Source: Seonamhaeicola algicola
GTDB taxonomy: Bacteria > Bacteroidota > Bacteroidia > Flavobacteriales > Flavobacteriaceae
Direction: 5' to 3'
Assembly: GCF_007997385.1 (NCBI RefSeq)
Contig: NZ_VOSC01000030.1
Location: 62,838-126,837 of the forward strand
Length of the DNA stretch: 64,000 bases
Positions 7,617-16,286 of this stretch are shown piece after piece. The translations under genes were made by a program, and so were the position numbers. How positions within the stretch are numbered: position 1 is the first letter of the stretch; each line of letters starts with the position of its first letter. The notes beneath the pieces were generated by a model. That model made no database searches. It had not been told where the DNA came from and saw nothing but the letters and a program-made list of their open reading frames with translations.

Positions 7617-8432
7617 ATGACTGAATTACAACAAATAATTGAAGCAGCTTGGGACAATAGAGATTTATTAAAAGAAGAAAGAACAACAACAGCAATTAGA
7701 ACTGTAATTGATTTGCTAGATAAAGGTAAATTACGTGTTGCAGAACCTATTGAAGGTGGTTGGCAAGTAAATGAATGGGTAAAAAAAGGCGTTGTACTGT
7801 ATTTTCCAATTCAAAAAATGGAAACTATTGAAGCTGGCCCGTTAGAATTTCATGATAAAATACCTTTAAAAACTGGTTATGCAGAAAAAGGTATACGTGT
7901 GGTTCCGCATGCAGTTGCAAGACACGGCGCTTACATATCTGCGGGTACTATTTTAATGCCTAGTTATGTAAATATTGGTGCTTATGTAGATGAAGGTACT
8001 ATGGTTGATACATGGGCTACTGTTGGTAGTTGTGCACAAATTGGAAAAAATGTACACTTATCTGGCGGTGTTGGTATTGGTGGCGTTTTAGAACCATTAC
8101 AAGCTGCACCTGTTATTATTGAAGATAATGTTTTTGTAGGCTCACGTTGCATTGTTGTTGAAGGTGTACACGTTGAAAAAGAAGCTGTTTTAGGTGCCGG
8201 TGTTGTTTTAACTATGAGTACTAAAATTATTGATGTTACTGGTAATGAACCTGTTGAAATGAAAGGTAAAGTACCTGCTAGATCGGTAGTAATTCCTGGT
8301 AGTTACACCAAAAAATTTGCTGCTGGCGAATATCAAGTACCTTGTGCCTTGATTATTGGAAAACGAAAAGAAAGTACCGATAAAAAAACATCATTAAATG
8401 ATGCTTTACGTGATAACGAAGTAGCTGTTTAA
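7617..8432 (+). CDS. dapD: 2,3,4,5-tetrahydropyridine-2,6-dicarboxylate N-succinyltransferase
   Basis: Transfers succinyl from succinyl-CoA to tetrahydrodipicolinate in diaminopimelate/lysine synthesis. The 271-residue protein has an N-terminal helical domain (to about 95) and a left-handed beta helix of hexapeptide repeats (for example GAYISAGTILMPSYVNIGAY and VHLSGGVGIGGVLEP), typical of DapD trimers. Monocistronic: a weak -7 element upstream and a terminator downstream. lysA, the last enzyme of the same pathway, is in the same window at 38764. Confidence 0.95.
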   Translation: MTELQQIIEAAWDNRDLLKEERTTTAIRTVIDLLDKGKLRVAEPIEGGWQVNEWVKKGVVLYFPIQKMETIEAGPLEFHDKIPLKTGYAEKGIRVVPHAVARHGAYISAGTILMPSYVNIGAYVDEGTMVDTWATVGSCAQIGKNVHLSGGVGIGGVLEPLQAAPVIIEDNVFVGSRCIVVEGVHVEKEAVLGAGVVLTMSTKIIDVTGNEPVEMKGKVPARSVVIPGSYTKKFAAGEYQVPCALIIGKRKESTDKKTSLNDALRDNEVAV

Positions 8433-8451
8433 TTGAAAAAACTTATATATT

Positions 8452-8495
8452 AAAAATTCCAAATTCCTGAAACTTCACGGAGTTTGGAATTTTTT
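8452..8495 (+). terminator. Terminator of dapD
   Basis: Arms AAAAATTCCAAA (8452-8463) and TTTGGAATTTTT (8483-8494) with a 19-nt loop and a T-run at the 3' side, 20 nt after the dapD stop. Confidence 0.8.
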
Positions 8496-8515
8496 ATTTG
8501 TAATTTAAAAGCGTT

Positions 8516-9580
8516 ATGAAGGTTTTAATTATTCAACAAAAAATGATAGGAGATGTTTTAGCTACAAGTATTTTATTTGAAGCTATTAAACAACAATATC
8601 CTAATGCAGAATTACACTATGTAATAAACTCGCATACTTATCCTGTTGTTGAAAACAATCATTTTATTGATGTTTTTAAGTTTTTCACACCTGAACATGA
8701 AAAAAGCAAACAAAAACTTTATGTGTTTGCTAAACAATTACAAAAAGAAAAATATGATGTTGTTATTGATGTGTATTCAAAATTATCAAGTAATTTAATT
8801 ACTCTATTTTCAAAAGCAAAAACAAAAATTTCAAAGCACAAAAAGTATACATCAATTATCTATACACATACTTTTAAAGACGCCACAACTACAAAAACTA
8901 ATGCTGGTTTAGCCATTGAAAACAGGTTGCAACTATTAGCGCCATTAAATATTAACGCTTCACACATAGTAAAGCCTAAAATTTATTTAACAAACACCGA
9001 AAAAGACCAAGCAAAACAATTTTTATTAAATAACAGTATTGATTTGCAAAAACCACTGTACATGATTGGTGTTTTAGGAAGCGGCAGTAGCAAAACTTAC
9101 CCTTTTGAATATATGGCAAAGGTTATAAATAACATTGTAGAGCAGCAACCAAATGCGCAACTATTATTTAATTATATACCCAAGCAAATAACCGAGGCGA
9201 AAGCCATATTTAATTTTTGCTCACCTAGCACCAAAAAACAAATTTATTTTGATGTATTTGGAAAAAGCTTACGCCAATTTTTAGCCATAACATCGCATTG
9301 CAATGCATTAATAGGTAATGAAGGCGGCGCTATAAATATGGCTAAAGCTTTAAATATACCAACATTTACTATATTTTCTCCTTGGATTAAAAAAGAAGCA
9401 TGGAACATGTTTGACGATGGAAAAAAGCACGTTTCTGTTCATTTAAATGACTACCATACTGAATATTACAAAAATGTAGAACACCCTAAACAACTTAAAA
9501 CAGAAGCCGCAGCATTGTATACAAAACTTAAACCTTCGCTTTTTAATGATGCTTTAAACGTATTTTTAAAAGCTAACTAA
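8516..9580 (+). CDS. Glycosyltransferase family 9 (heptosyltransferase-like)
   Basis: GT-B fold transferase of 354 aa, related to ADP-heptose:LPS heptosyltransferases that build the lipopolysaccharide inner core on the cytoplasmic face. Seen: N-terminal KVLIIQQKMIGDVLATSILFEAI (acceptor-side domain), a C-terminal nucleotide-sugar side with IGVLGSGSSKTYPFEYMA near residues 183-200, and the conserved ALIGNEGGAINMAKALNIPTF near 265-285. First of a cluster of glycan assembly genes. Convergent with the next GT2 gene, overlapping it by 8 nt. Confidence 0.85.
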   Translation: MKVLIIQQKMIGDVLATSILFEAIKQQYPNAELHYVINSHTYPVVENNHFIDVFKFFTPEHEKSKQKLYVFAKQLQKEKYDVVIDVYSKLSSNLITLFSKAKTKISKHKKYTSIIYTHTFKDATTTKTNAGLAIENRLQLLAPLNINASHIVKPKIYLTNTEKDQAKQFLLNNSIDLQKPLYMIGVLGSGSSKTYPFEYMAKVINNIVEQQPNAQLLFNYIPKQITEAKAIFNFCSPSTKKQIYFDVFGKSLRQFLAITSHCNALIGNEGGAINMAKALNIPTFTIFSPWIKKEAWNMFDDGKKHVSVHLNDYHTEYYKNVEHPKQLKTEAAALYTKLKPSLFNDALNVFLKAN

Positions 9581-10403
9581 CAGCATCTTTTTTAATTCCG
9601 TAAGGTGTCCATTTAATATTTTCTTTTTTCACCTTAGCTCTAATAGCTAAATTTCTATCTAAAGATTCTTGTGTTTTGTAACCTCGTGCGTGGTCTAAAT
9701 GCAAACAAATAGCTTTGTATCTAATTTGTTTAGTTTTAATACCGTTATTTACCAAACGCTCACCCAACTCTCTATCTGGGCCGCCGTATTGCATACGCTC
9801 ATCATAACCGTTAATAGCAATTAAATCGGTTTTCCAAGCAGAAGAGTTACAGTTATTAAAGGTAGCTCCTGTAGGTGTAATACTATCCATTAGGTTGGCA
9901 TAACCATTTTTTGCAGATAATTTCAGCTTATTTTTCCAATTAAGAGTACCTTGAGTTTTTAACCAAGAAACTTCAAAACAGCGTTTAGATTTTATGTCAT
10001 TTTCAGCAATTGCCTCACTAATATCCATAGGAAGTTTACAATATCCACCTGATAAGAAGTATCCTTTTTCAGCATATTTTGCATGCGTTTCAACAAAATC
10101 TTCACGAGGTATACAATCGCCATCAGTAAATAATATATACTCATTTTTAGCCATTACAATAGCTTCATTTAATATTTTTTGGCGTCTGTACCCTTTATCT
10201 TCATGCCACGCGTGGGTTATTTCTACCGGATAATTTTGCTTAAACTTATCAATAAGTTCTTTGGTTTCATTAGTAGAGCCATCATCAGCAATAATAATAT
10301 CAAAATCATTGTACGTTTGCGTGCTGTAACCAAATAAAACCTTCTCTAACCAATCGGTTTTATTATAAGTAGCTATAATAACTGTAATTTTAGGCAATGC
10401 CAT
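9573..10403 (-). CDS. Glycosyltransferase family 2 with galactosyltransferase-like C-terminal domain
   Basis: Inverting GT-A transferase of 276 aa. The nucleotide-binding N-terminus reads ITVIIATYNKTDWLEKVLF, the metal-binding DxD-type site is LFTDGDCIP, and the C-terminal part (YGGPDRELGERLVNNGIK) resembles the Glyco_transf_7C module of chondroitin-synthase-like enzymes. I place the start at the ATG at 10403, not at an in-frame ATG at 10460. A TTG-N17-TATATTTG promoter lies at 10437-10464, overlapping that upstream codon, and homologous sequence starts at MALPKITV. Donor and acceptor unknown; probably LPS or another surface glycan. Confidence 0.85.
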   Translation of the reverse strand: MALPKITVIIATYNKTDWLEKVLFGYSTQTYNDFDIIIADDGSTNETKELIDKFKQNYPVEITHAWHEDKGYRRQKILNEAIVMAKNEYILFTDGDCIPREDFVETHAKYAEKGYFLSGGYCKLPMDISEAIAENDIKSKRCFEVSWLKTQGTLNWKNKLKLSAKNGYANLMDSITPTGATFNNCNSSAWKTDLIAINGYDERMQYGGPDRELGERLVNNGIKTKQIRYKAICLHLDHARGYKTQESLDRNLAIRAKVKKENIKWTPYGIKKDAVS

Positions 10404-10436
10404 TTTAAGGTGTTTTCTTGTAAAAATTAATAGTTG

Positions 10437-10464
10437 CAAATATACGTAAATAGTACACATTCAA
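10437..10464 (-). promoter_or_regulatory. Promoter for GT2 gene
   Basis: Minus strand TTG (10462-10464), 17-nt spacer, perfect -7 TATATTTG (10437-10444). It lies 34 nt upstream of the ATG at 10403 and decides between the two possible starts. Confidence 0.7.
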
Positions 10465-10507
10465 ATTCAAAAAAACATTTTAACCTATTAGTTATTTTTT
10501 TCAATGG

Positions 10508-10535
10508 TTGTAAAATATGTACTTTTATACTTTTA
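10508..10535 (+). promoter_or_regulatory. Promoter for GT2 gene (WaaE-like)
   Basis: TTG (10508-10510), 17-nt spacer, TACTTTTA (10528-10535; one mismatch to TAnnTTTG), 13 nt before the ATG at 10549. Confidence 0.5.
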
Positions 10536-10548
10536 ATTTTTTTAAGAA

Positions 10549-11310
10549 ATGATAAAGCTTTCTGGAGTAATAATAACTTTTAATGAAGAACGTAATATTG
10601 AAAAATGCCTAAAATCATTATTACCTGTTGTTGATGAAATTGTTGTAGTAGATTCTTTTTCAACAGATAAAACGAAAGCTATTTGTGAAAAATATAAGGT
10701 TAGATTTATTGAGCAAAAATTTTTAGGCTACATTGAACAAAAAAACTTTGCTATTGCGCAAGCAAAACATAACTACATAGTATCACTTGATGGTGATGAG
10801 GCGCTTTCTGAAAAACTACAAACATCAATATTAAACGTAAAATCTAATTGGCAATTTGATGGTTATTACAGTAACAGATTCAATTGTTTTTGCGGACAGT
10901 GGATTAAACACACCACTTGGTATCCTGATAAAAAATTACGTGTTTTTGATAGAAGAAAGGCTAAATGGGCAGGCATTAATCCACATGACAGAATTACATT
11001 AACTGATAAAAATAACAAAACAGGCTTTTTAAAAGGTGATATTTTACATTGGAATTACAACACTTACGCTGAACTAAACAGTAAAGTTGAAGTGTTTACA
11101 ACCATTTCTGCCGAGGCTTATTATAAACTAGGCAAAAAAGCACCTTTGTATAAAATTATAATTAACCCTACTTGGGCATTTTTTCAATCATATATTTTAA
11201 AACTTGGCTTTTTAGATGGTTTTAATGGCTTTTTTATTTCTGTAGAAACCGCTAATACTCGTTTTTTAAAATATGCTAAACTTAGACAACTTATTAAAAA
11301 CAACCGTTAG
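10549..11310 (+). CDS. Glycosyltransferase family 2, WaaE/KdtX-like
   Basis: GT-A glycosyltransferase of 253 aa in the group that includes LPS core beta-1,4-glucosyltransferases (WaaE/KdtX). Seen: LSGVIITFNEERNIEKCLKS at the start, DEIVVVDSFSTDKT, the DxD-type VSLDGDEALS near residues 80-90, the conserved RVFDRRKAKWAGINPHDR segment near 127-144, and an amphipathic C-terminus that probably touches the membrane. Part of the LPS/glycan block; convergent with the kinase-like gene, overlapping it by 4 nt. Confidence 0.85.
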   Translation: MIKLSGVIITFNEERNIEKCLKSLLPVVDEIVVVDSFSTDKTKAICEKYKVRFIEQKFLGYIEQKNFAIAQAKHNYIVSLDGDEALSEKLQTSILNVKSNWQFDGYYSNRFNCFCGQWIKHTTWYPDKKLRVFDRRKAKWAGINPHDRITLTDKNNKTGFLKGDILHWNYNTYAELNSKVEVFTTISAEAYYKLGKKAPLYKIIINPTWAFFQSYILKLGFLDGFNGFFISVETANTRFLKYAKLRQLIKNNR

Positions 11311-12068
11311 GTTTTCCAGAATTTCAATTTCTTTTTAAGTCTTTTTTTACGATGATATTTTTCTTGAAATGCCTGAGTAGTTTGCCACATAACATCAAAC
11401 ACCTTATCATAACTAGCACCAATACATTTGGCATACTCATCACTCATTATTTCAATCATAGATTTATGCACTGTTAATTTTGAAAAGTTTTTAACTCGTG
11501 TTTCAAAATCTAGTTTTTTAAATTCCATACGGTTTAAATCAACCAAATAAAATTTATAGTTTCCATTATTTATTTCAATGAGCGTATTACCTGGTGAATG
11601 ATCTAAAAAATGAATATTTTTTTCATGCAAATTAAAAGTAAACCTAGTAAATGCACGTAAAATAGTCTCATGATTTTTGTAATTTAAATTGGTTGTTAAC
11701 TCTCTGTATGTTAAATCACATGGTTGTTGCTCACTTATATAATAACTTTTTTTAAACAAAAAAGCTGTTGTAAACTCATAATATGCAATAGGTTGTGGCG
11801 TTCCAACCTCTAACTCTTTAAGTTTATTGGCATATTCAAATGAGCGTTGTGCTTTACTTTTTCTAAAAAACTTATAAGCTACTTGGTTAATAGCATTAGG
11901 TACTTTAAACGATTTCACATTTAAACACATACCATTATTTGACTTAAAGAGTTTTAAAGAATTTCTATCTTGGTTACCAAAATCCTCACCTTCGGTATCA
12001 AAATTTAAAATAATATTATCTAAAAAATCTGCACTTAACTCAAAGTCTGCATTTATTTGTTTTTGCAA
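11307..12068 (-). CDS. LPS/Kdo kinase-like protein (InaA/WaaP-type fold)
   Basis: A 253-residue protein kinase-like-fold enzyme that probably phosphorylates Kdo or another LPS core sugar. The catalytic loop reads FLDHSPGNTLIE (H-D-x-x-x-x-N pattern, near residues 151-162) and the metal-binding loop is YLVDLNRMEF (D near 175). A Lys-rich segment (INQVAYKFFRKSKAQRSFEYANKL) in the N-lobe is characteristic of the flavobacterial family. The ORF opens with TTG; no in-frame ATG exists before conserved sequence, so TTG is probably real. Overlaps the convergent WaaE-like gene by 4 nt, in keeping with shared LPS-core function. Confidence 0.75.
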   Translation of the reverse strand: MQKQINADFELSADFLDNIILNFDTEGEDFGNQDRNSLKLFKSNNGMCLNVKSFKVPNAINQVAYKFFRKSKAQRSFEYANKLKELEVGTPQPIAYYEFTTAFLFKKSYYISEQQPCDLTYRELTTNLNYKNHETILRAFTRFTFNLHEKNIHFLDHSPGNTLIEINNGNYKFYLVDLNRMEFKKLDFETRVKNFSKLTVHKSMIEIMSDEYAKCIGASYDKVFDVMWQTTQAFQEKYHRKKRLKKKLKFWKT

Positions 12069-12124
12069 AATAAGTAATGTTTGTGGTTTAATACTTTGGT
12101 GTAAAATTATAAATTTAAGTTGTA

Positions 12125-12132
12125 TATATTTG
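12125..12132 (+). promoter_or_regulatory. -7 promoter box for GT4 gene
   Basis: TATATTTG, a perfect TAnnTTTG match, 25 nt before the ATG at 12158. No TTG at an ordinary -33 distance (nearest is 26 nt upstream). Confidence 0.5.
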
Positions 12133-12157
12133 TGCTTAATTAGGTGTAGTTATTATA

Positions 12158-13207
12158 ATGTCTGAAAAAGTAGTATATATTCTTCATAAAAACGGTGCTA
12201 AAGGTCATTATGTAGCTTTAGATTATTTGTTGAAACAAAATAATATAGCGTTAAAACACAGAGAATTTTCAATATTTAGTAAACTTTTTAAAGCTGTTAC
12301 TAGGGGTAATTTTAGCTTGTTTTTTAAACAATTAAAAAACATAGTGTTTTTTATTTCTTTGTTATTTACTAAGAATAAAAAAATAGTTTTAGGTATAGCT
12401 CCTTTTGACAGTAAACTAATTACTATTTTAAAATTCTTAAAAAAGCATGATGTTTACTATCATACATCATGGACATGTTGGAACAAAACTTTTCATCCTA
12501 AATACAAAAAAAACAATCCAAAAACTTTTAAACATTGGCAGTTTTTTTTAGAACACAAAGTAAAGCACATTTTTGCAGTTACAAATAAAAGTAAACAAGA
12601 ACTTTTAACTAATTATAACATTAACAATAATAAAATTAGTATTGTATACCACTCTAACAACAGTGTTTTTTACAATAATACAAACACACCAAAAAAAACA
12701 AATAGTTTTATATATGTTGGTAGGTTGTTACCGCAAAAAGGTATTATTGAAATTTTAGATTTTTTTAAACAAAATCCTAAAGCTTATCTTACAATTGTTG
12801 GAGACGGAAAACTAAAAAACAACGTAATACACTACGCTAAAAAATACCAAAATATACATTACCATGAGCCAATATACCATAAACCAACGCTCATAAATGT
12901 TTTTAAAACACATGAGTATGTATTATTAAACTCTAAAAAAACTAAAACGTGGGAAGAACTTTTTGGTATTATAATTATTGAAGCCATGTCACTTGGTTTA
13001 ATTCCAATTGCCAGTAACCACTCTGGGCCAAAAGAAATTATAACAGATAAAGTTGGCTATATTTTTAATGAAGGTAACGTTGCTAATACGTTAACCAAAG
13101 TAATTAATAAGGGGTTCAACAATAATATGTCGCTTCATAATATTGAGGTATCAAAACAATATTCGCTTAAAAACATTTCAAATAGATGGAAACCAATACT
13201 AAAGTAG
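12158..13207 (+). CDS. Glycosyltransferase family 4 (GT-B)
   Basis: Retaining GT-B glycosyltransferase of 349 aa. The C-terminal donor domain is clear: SFIYVGRLLPQKGIIEIL near residues 185-203, LTIVGDGKLKN near 212-222, and the EELFGIIIIEAMSLGLIPIAS segment (E-x7-E motif) near 268-288, followed by SGPKEIITD. The N-terminal acceptor domain is Lys/Asn-rich and diverged, so the acceptor cannot be guessed. Overlaps the next GT2 gene by 22 nt; the two are probably co-translated. Confidence 0.85.
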   Translation: MSEKVVYILHKNGAKGHYVALDYLLKQNNIALKHREFSIFSKLFKAVTRGNFSLFFKQLKNIVFFISLLFTKNKKIVLGIAPFDSKLITILKFLKKHDVYYHTSWTCWNKTFHPKYKKNNPKTFKHWQFFLEHKVKHIFAVTNKSKQELLTNYNINNNKISIVYHSNNSVFYNNTNTPKKTNSFIYVGRLLPQKGIIEILDFFKQNPKAYLTIVGDGKLKNNVIHYAKKYQNIHYHEPIYHKPTLINVFKTHEYVLLNSKKTKTWEELFGIIIIEAMSLGLIPIASNHSGPKEIITDKVGYIFNEGNVANTLTKVINKGFNNNMSLHNIEVSKQYSLKNISNRWKPILK

Positions 13208-14139
13208 ATGTTAGCTGTATTATTATAAACTACAACACATCTCAATTTACATTCAATGCCGTAAAATCTATTTTAGAATCTCATAATGAAAATAGCTTAA
13301 CATTTGAAGTTATTGTTGTAGATAATAATTCGAAACCAGAAGATTATAAAACTTTAAAAAAACAATTAAATACCCTAAACTCACAATTAATAACGCTTGT
13401 AAGGAGTAAGTTTAATACGGGGTTTGGTGGTGGAAATATGCTTGGTGTTCAACACGCAAAAAATTGTAAATACTATGCCTTTATAAACAACGATACCTTA
13501 CAAGTTACTCCAAATTGTTTAGTCGTACTAAAAAAGTTTATGGAATCTACACCCGATGCAGCTATTTGTTCTCCTCAAATGCTTGATGAGCACAAAAATT
13601 TTAGAGCTACAATTGATCATTTTTCGTCATTACAGCGCGAAATTTTAAAACGGGCTACATTAGAATTTTTATTTCCAAAAACATATTTAAACAGAAAAAA
13701 AACATATAAAAATCCAATTAAGGTACAATACGTTCAAGGCTCTTTTATGTTTATAAATGCTAAATATTTTAATACTGTTGGAGGGTTTGATACTAACTTA
13801 TTTTTATACTACGAAGAATCAGACCTTAGCCTAAGACTATTAAAAACACTAAAAAAATATAACTATTTAGTACCTCAAACTGAATATATACATTATAAAA
13901 GTGCCAGTATAAATAGAAATATAGCCATAAAAATTGAACAAAAAATAGCCTTACTTTATCACACTGAAAAACATTATGGCTGGCTATCAAAAAAAATACT
14001 TAATAGCTACTTTATTGTAAGATACTTTTTAACATCTATAATTAAACCAAAATATTGGAAATTATGGCTAACTCTTTTAGCTGGTGCACCTATATCAAAA
14101 TCTTTAAAACACAAACAAAAAATTAATTTTATAGATTAA
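13186..14139 (+). CDS. Glycosyltransferase family 2, rhamnosyltransferase (WbbL)-like
   Basis: GT-A transferase of 317 aa. It shows VSCIIINYNTSQFTFNAVKSI at the N-terminus, VVDNNSKPED, GFGGGNMLGVQHAK, the DxD-like FINNDTLQV site near residue 100, and the WbbL-type VQGSFMFINAKYFNTVGGFD followed by YYEESDLSLRL. This arrangement is typical of O-antigen or cell-wall rhamnosyltransferases. The C-terminus has hydrophobic or amphipathic segments. Starts inside the GT4 gene (22-nt overlap) and is followed after 6 nt by the tsaC-like gene. Confidence 0.85.
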   Translation: METNTKVDVSCIIINYNTSQFTFNAVKSILESHNENSLTFEVIVVDNNSKPEDYKTLKKQLNTLNSQLITLVRSKFNTGFGGGNMLGVQHAKNCKYYAFINNDTLQVTPNCLVVLKKFMESTPDAAICSPQMLDEHKNFRATIDHFSSLQREILKRATLEFLFPKTYLNRKKTYKNPIKVQYVQGSFMFINAKYFNTVGGFDTNLFLYYEESDLSLRLLKTLKKYNYLVPQTEYIHYKSASINRNIAIKIEQKIALLYHTEKHYGWLSKKILNSYFIVRYFLTSIIKPKYWKLWLTLLAGAPISKSLKHKQKINFID

Positions 14140-14145
14140 ACTACC

Positions 14146-14706
14146 ATGCAAACCGAAATTAACAACGCACTAAAAGTTTTAAAAGAAGGCGGTATAATTT
14201 TATACCCAACAGATACTGTTTGGGGCATTGGTTGCGATGCTACAAACCCCTATGCTGTAAAAAAAGTATACAACTTAAAACAACGTGAAGATAGCAAAGC
14301 CCTTATTTGTTTGGTGGCTGATGACAGAATGCTTGGTAAATACGTAAAGCAAATACCCTTTGCGGCCCAAAGTATTATTGAAATTGCCAACAAACCAACC
14401 ACTATTATTTATGATGAGGCACAAAATTTAGCACAAAATTTAATAGCTAATGATGGTAGCATAGCCATAAGAATTCCTGACGATGATTTCTGTTTCTGGT
14501 TATCAAGAAGACTTAATGGTGCCATTGTATCAACATCGGCTAATATTAGTGGGCAACCAACACCAAAATCATTTAAAGAAATAAGTCCTGATATTTTAAA
14601 AGGAGTAGACTATGTCGTAAATTTGCAAAAAGATAAAATTTGCAATAAACCTTCATCAATAATTAAACTAAGCAACAATGGTGTTGTTAAAATAATTAGA
14701 GAATAA
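14146..14706 (+). CDS. L-threonylcarbamoyladenylate synthase (YrdC/Sua5 family)
   Basis: Makes threonylcarbamoyl-AMP from threonine, bicarbonate and ATP for the t6A37 modification of ANN-decoding tRNAs. The protein (186 aa) is a single YrdC domain: GGIILYPTDTVWGIGCDA near residues 14-31 (the KxR/S-x-N region follows as YNLKQREDSKAL), and SIAIRIPDD and GAIVSTSANISGQPTP near 123-142. It lacks the C-terminal Sua5 domain, so it is the TsaC-like short form. It is followed by another tRNA gene, the CCA-adding enzyme. Confidence 0.9.
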   Translation: MQTEINNALKVLKEGGIILYPTDTVWGIGCDATNPYAVKKVYNLKQREDSKALICLVADDRMLGKYVKQIPFAAQSIIEIANKPTTIIYDEAQNLAQNLIANDGSIAIRIPDDDFCFWLSRRLNGAIVSTSANISGQPTPKSFKEISPDILKGVDYVVNLQKDKICNKPSSIIKLSNNGVVKIIRE

Positions 14707-14840
14707 TTTCAAACTTATAACACTTAAAAAAATATAATTTTTTGCGTTTTAATATTTATATTTTAATTCTCAAAAACATGAAGTTTTATTGAACCATAAA
14801 CGTATTGTTTTGCAAAACAAACGTGAATTTGTGGCAGAAA

Positions 14841-16259
14841 ATGAACCATAAAGAAGCATTAAAACACCCATTATTTAAAATAATTTCACAAGCTGCTAGC
14901 ACACTTAACGTTGAAGCATACGTTATTGGTGGCTTTGTACGCGATTATTTATTACAACGCGGTAGCGCCAAAGATATTGATGTTGTTGCCATTGGCAGTG
15001 GTATAAACCTAGCCAAACAAGTAGCTAAAATGCTACCCAACAAACCTAAGGTACAAATTTTTAAAACCTACGGCACCGCAATGCTTAGGCATGATGATAT
15101 TGAAATTGAATTTGTTGGTGCCAGAAAAGAATCATACACTGAAGATAGCCGAAACCCTATTGTAGAAAACGGTACACTTAAAGACGACCAAAACCGAAGA
15201 GATTTTACCATAAACGCCTTAGCATTAAATTTAAACAAAGCACACTTTGGCAATATGTTAGACCCGTTTGAAGGCGTTACGCATTTATCACAAAAATTAA
15301 TTAAAACACCTTTAAATCCGGATATTACTTACAGCGATGATCCATTACGAATGATGCGCGCTATAAGGTTTGCAACACAATTAAACTTTACCATAGAACA
15401 CGAAAGCTTACAAGCCATTACACGTAACGCTTCAAGAATAAAAATAATAACTAAAGAGCGCATAGTTGTTGAACTCAATAAAATATTAGAAAGCCCAAAA
15501 CCATCCATAGGCTTTTTATTATTAGAAAAAACGGGGCTTTTAAACATTATTTTACCAGAATTAACAGCATTAAAAGGCGTTGAAGATATTGAAGGCCAAC
15601 GCCATAAAGATAATTTTTACCACACACTTGAAGTAGTTGACAACATTGCCCAAAACACCAATAACCTTTGGCTACGTTGGGCCGCACTTTTACATGATAT
15701 TGGTAAAGCGCCCACAAAAAAGTTTCATAAAAAAATTGGATGGACGTTTCATGGGCATGAGTTTGAAGGCTCAAAAATGGTATTTAAACTGTTTAAACGT
15801 TTAAAAATGCCATTGAATGATAAAATGAAATTTGTTCAAAAAATGGTGTTTATGAGCTCACGCCCCATTGTATTAGCCCAAGATATAGTTACAGATTCTG
15901 CCGTAAGGCGCTTGGTTTTTGATGCAGGCGATTATGTTGAAGATTTAATGACGCTTTGTGAAGCTGATATTACCACAAAAAACCCAAAAAAATTCAAAAA
16001 ATATCATAATAACTTCAAAATAGTTAGAGATAAAATTGTTGAAGTTGAAGCCCGAGATCATGTTAGAAATTTTCAACCACCTATTTCTGGTGAAGAAATC
16101 ATGAAAACCTTCAACTTAAAACCATCAAAAGAAATTGGTGTTATAAAAGAATTTATTAAAGAAGCTATTTTAGAAGGAGATATACCAAATGAATACGAAG
16201 CTGCCCATAAATTAATGCTAGAAAAAGGCAAAAAACTGGGGTTAGAGGTTAAATATTAG
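14841..16259 (+). CDS. CCA tRNA nucleotidyltransferase with HD domain
   Basis: Adds or repairs the 3' CCA of tRNAs. Class II nucleotidyltransferase: GGFVRDYLL at residues 30-38 and catalytic DID (D45, D47). The RRDFTINALAL segment, the RA-type RMMRAIRFATQL motif and a C-terminal HD phosphohydrolase domain (LLHDIGKAP, near residue 285) follow. 472 aa from the ATG at 14841. An in-frame ATG 36 nt earlier gives an extension (MFCKTNVNLWQK) unlike the family, so I use the later start. An HD-containing form may also have 2',3'-cyclic phosphodiesterase activity. Confidence 0.92.
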   Translation: MNHKEALKHPLFKIISQAASTLNVEAYVIGGFVRDYLLQRGSAKDIDVVAIGSGINLAKQVAKMLPNKPKVQIFKTYGTAMLRHDDIEIEFVGARKESYTEDSRNPIVENGTLKDDQNRRDFTINALALNLNKAHFGNMLDPFEGVTHLSQKLIKTPLNPDITYSDDPLRMMRAIRFATQLNFTIEHESLQAITRNASRIKIITKERIVVELNKILESPKPSIGFLLLEKTGLLNIILPELTALKGVEDIEGQRHKDNFYHTLEVVDNIAQNTNNLWLRWAALLHDIGKAPTKKFHKKIGWTFHGHEFEGSKMVFKLFKRLKMPLNDKMKFVQKMVFMSSRPIVLAQDIVTDSAVRRLVFDAGDYVEDLMTLCEADITTKNPKKFKKYHNNFKIVRDKIVEVEARDHVRNFQPPISGEEIMKTFNLKPSKEIGVIKEFIKEAILEGDIPNEYEAAHKLMLEKGKKLGLEVKY

Positions 16260-16286
16260 ATTTTATTAAACTAAATTTTTTAAGCT

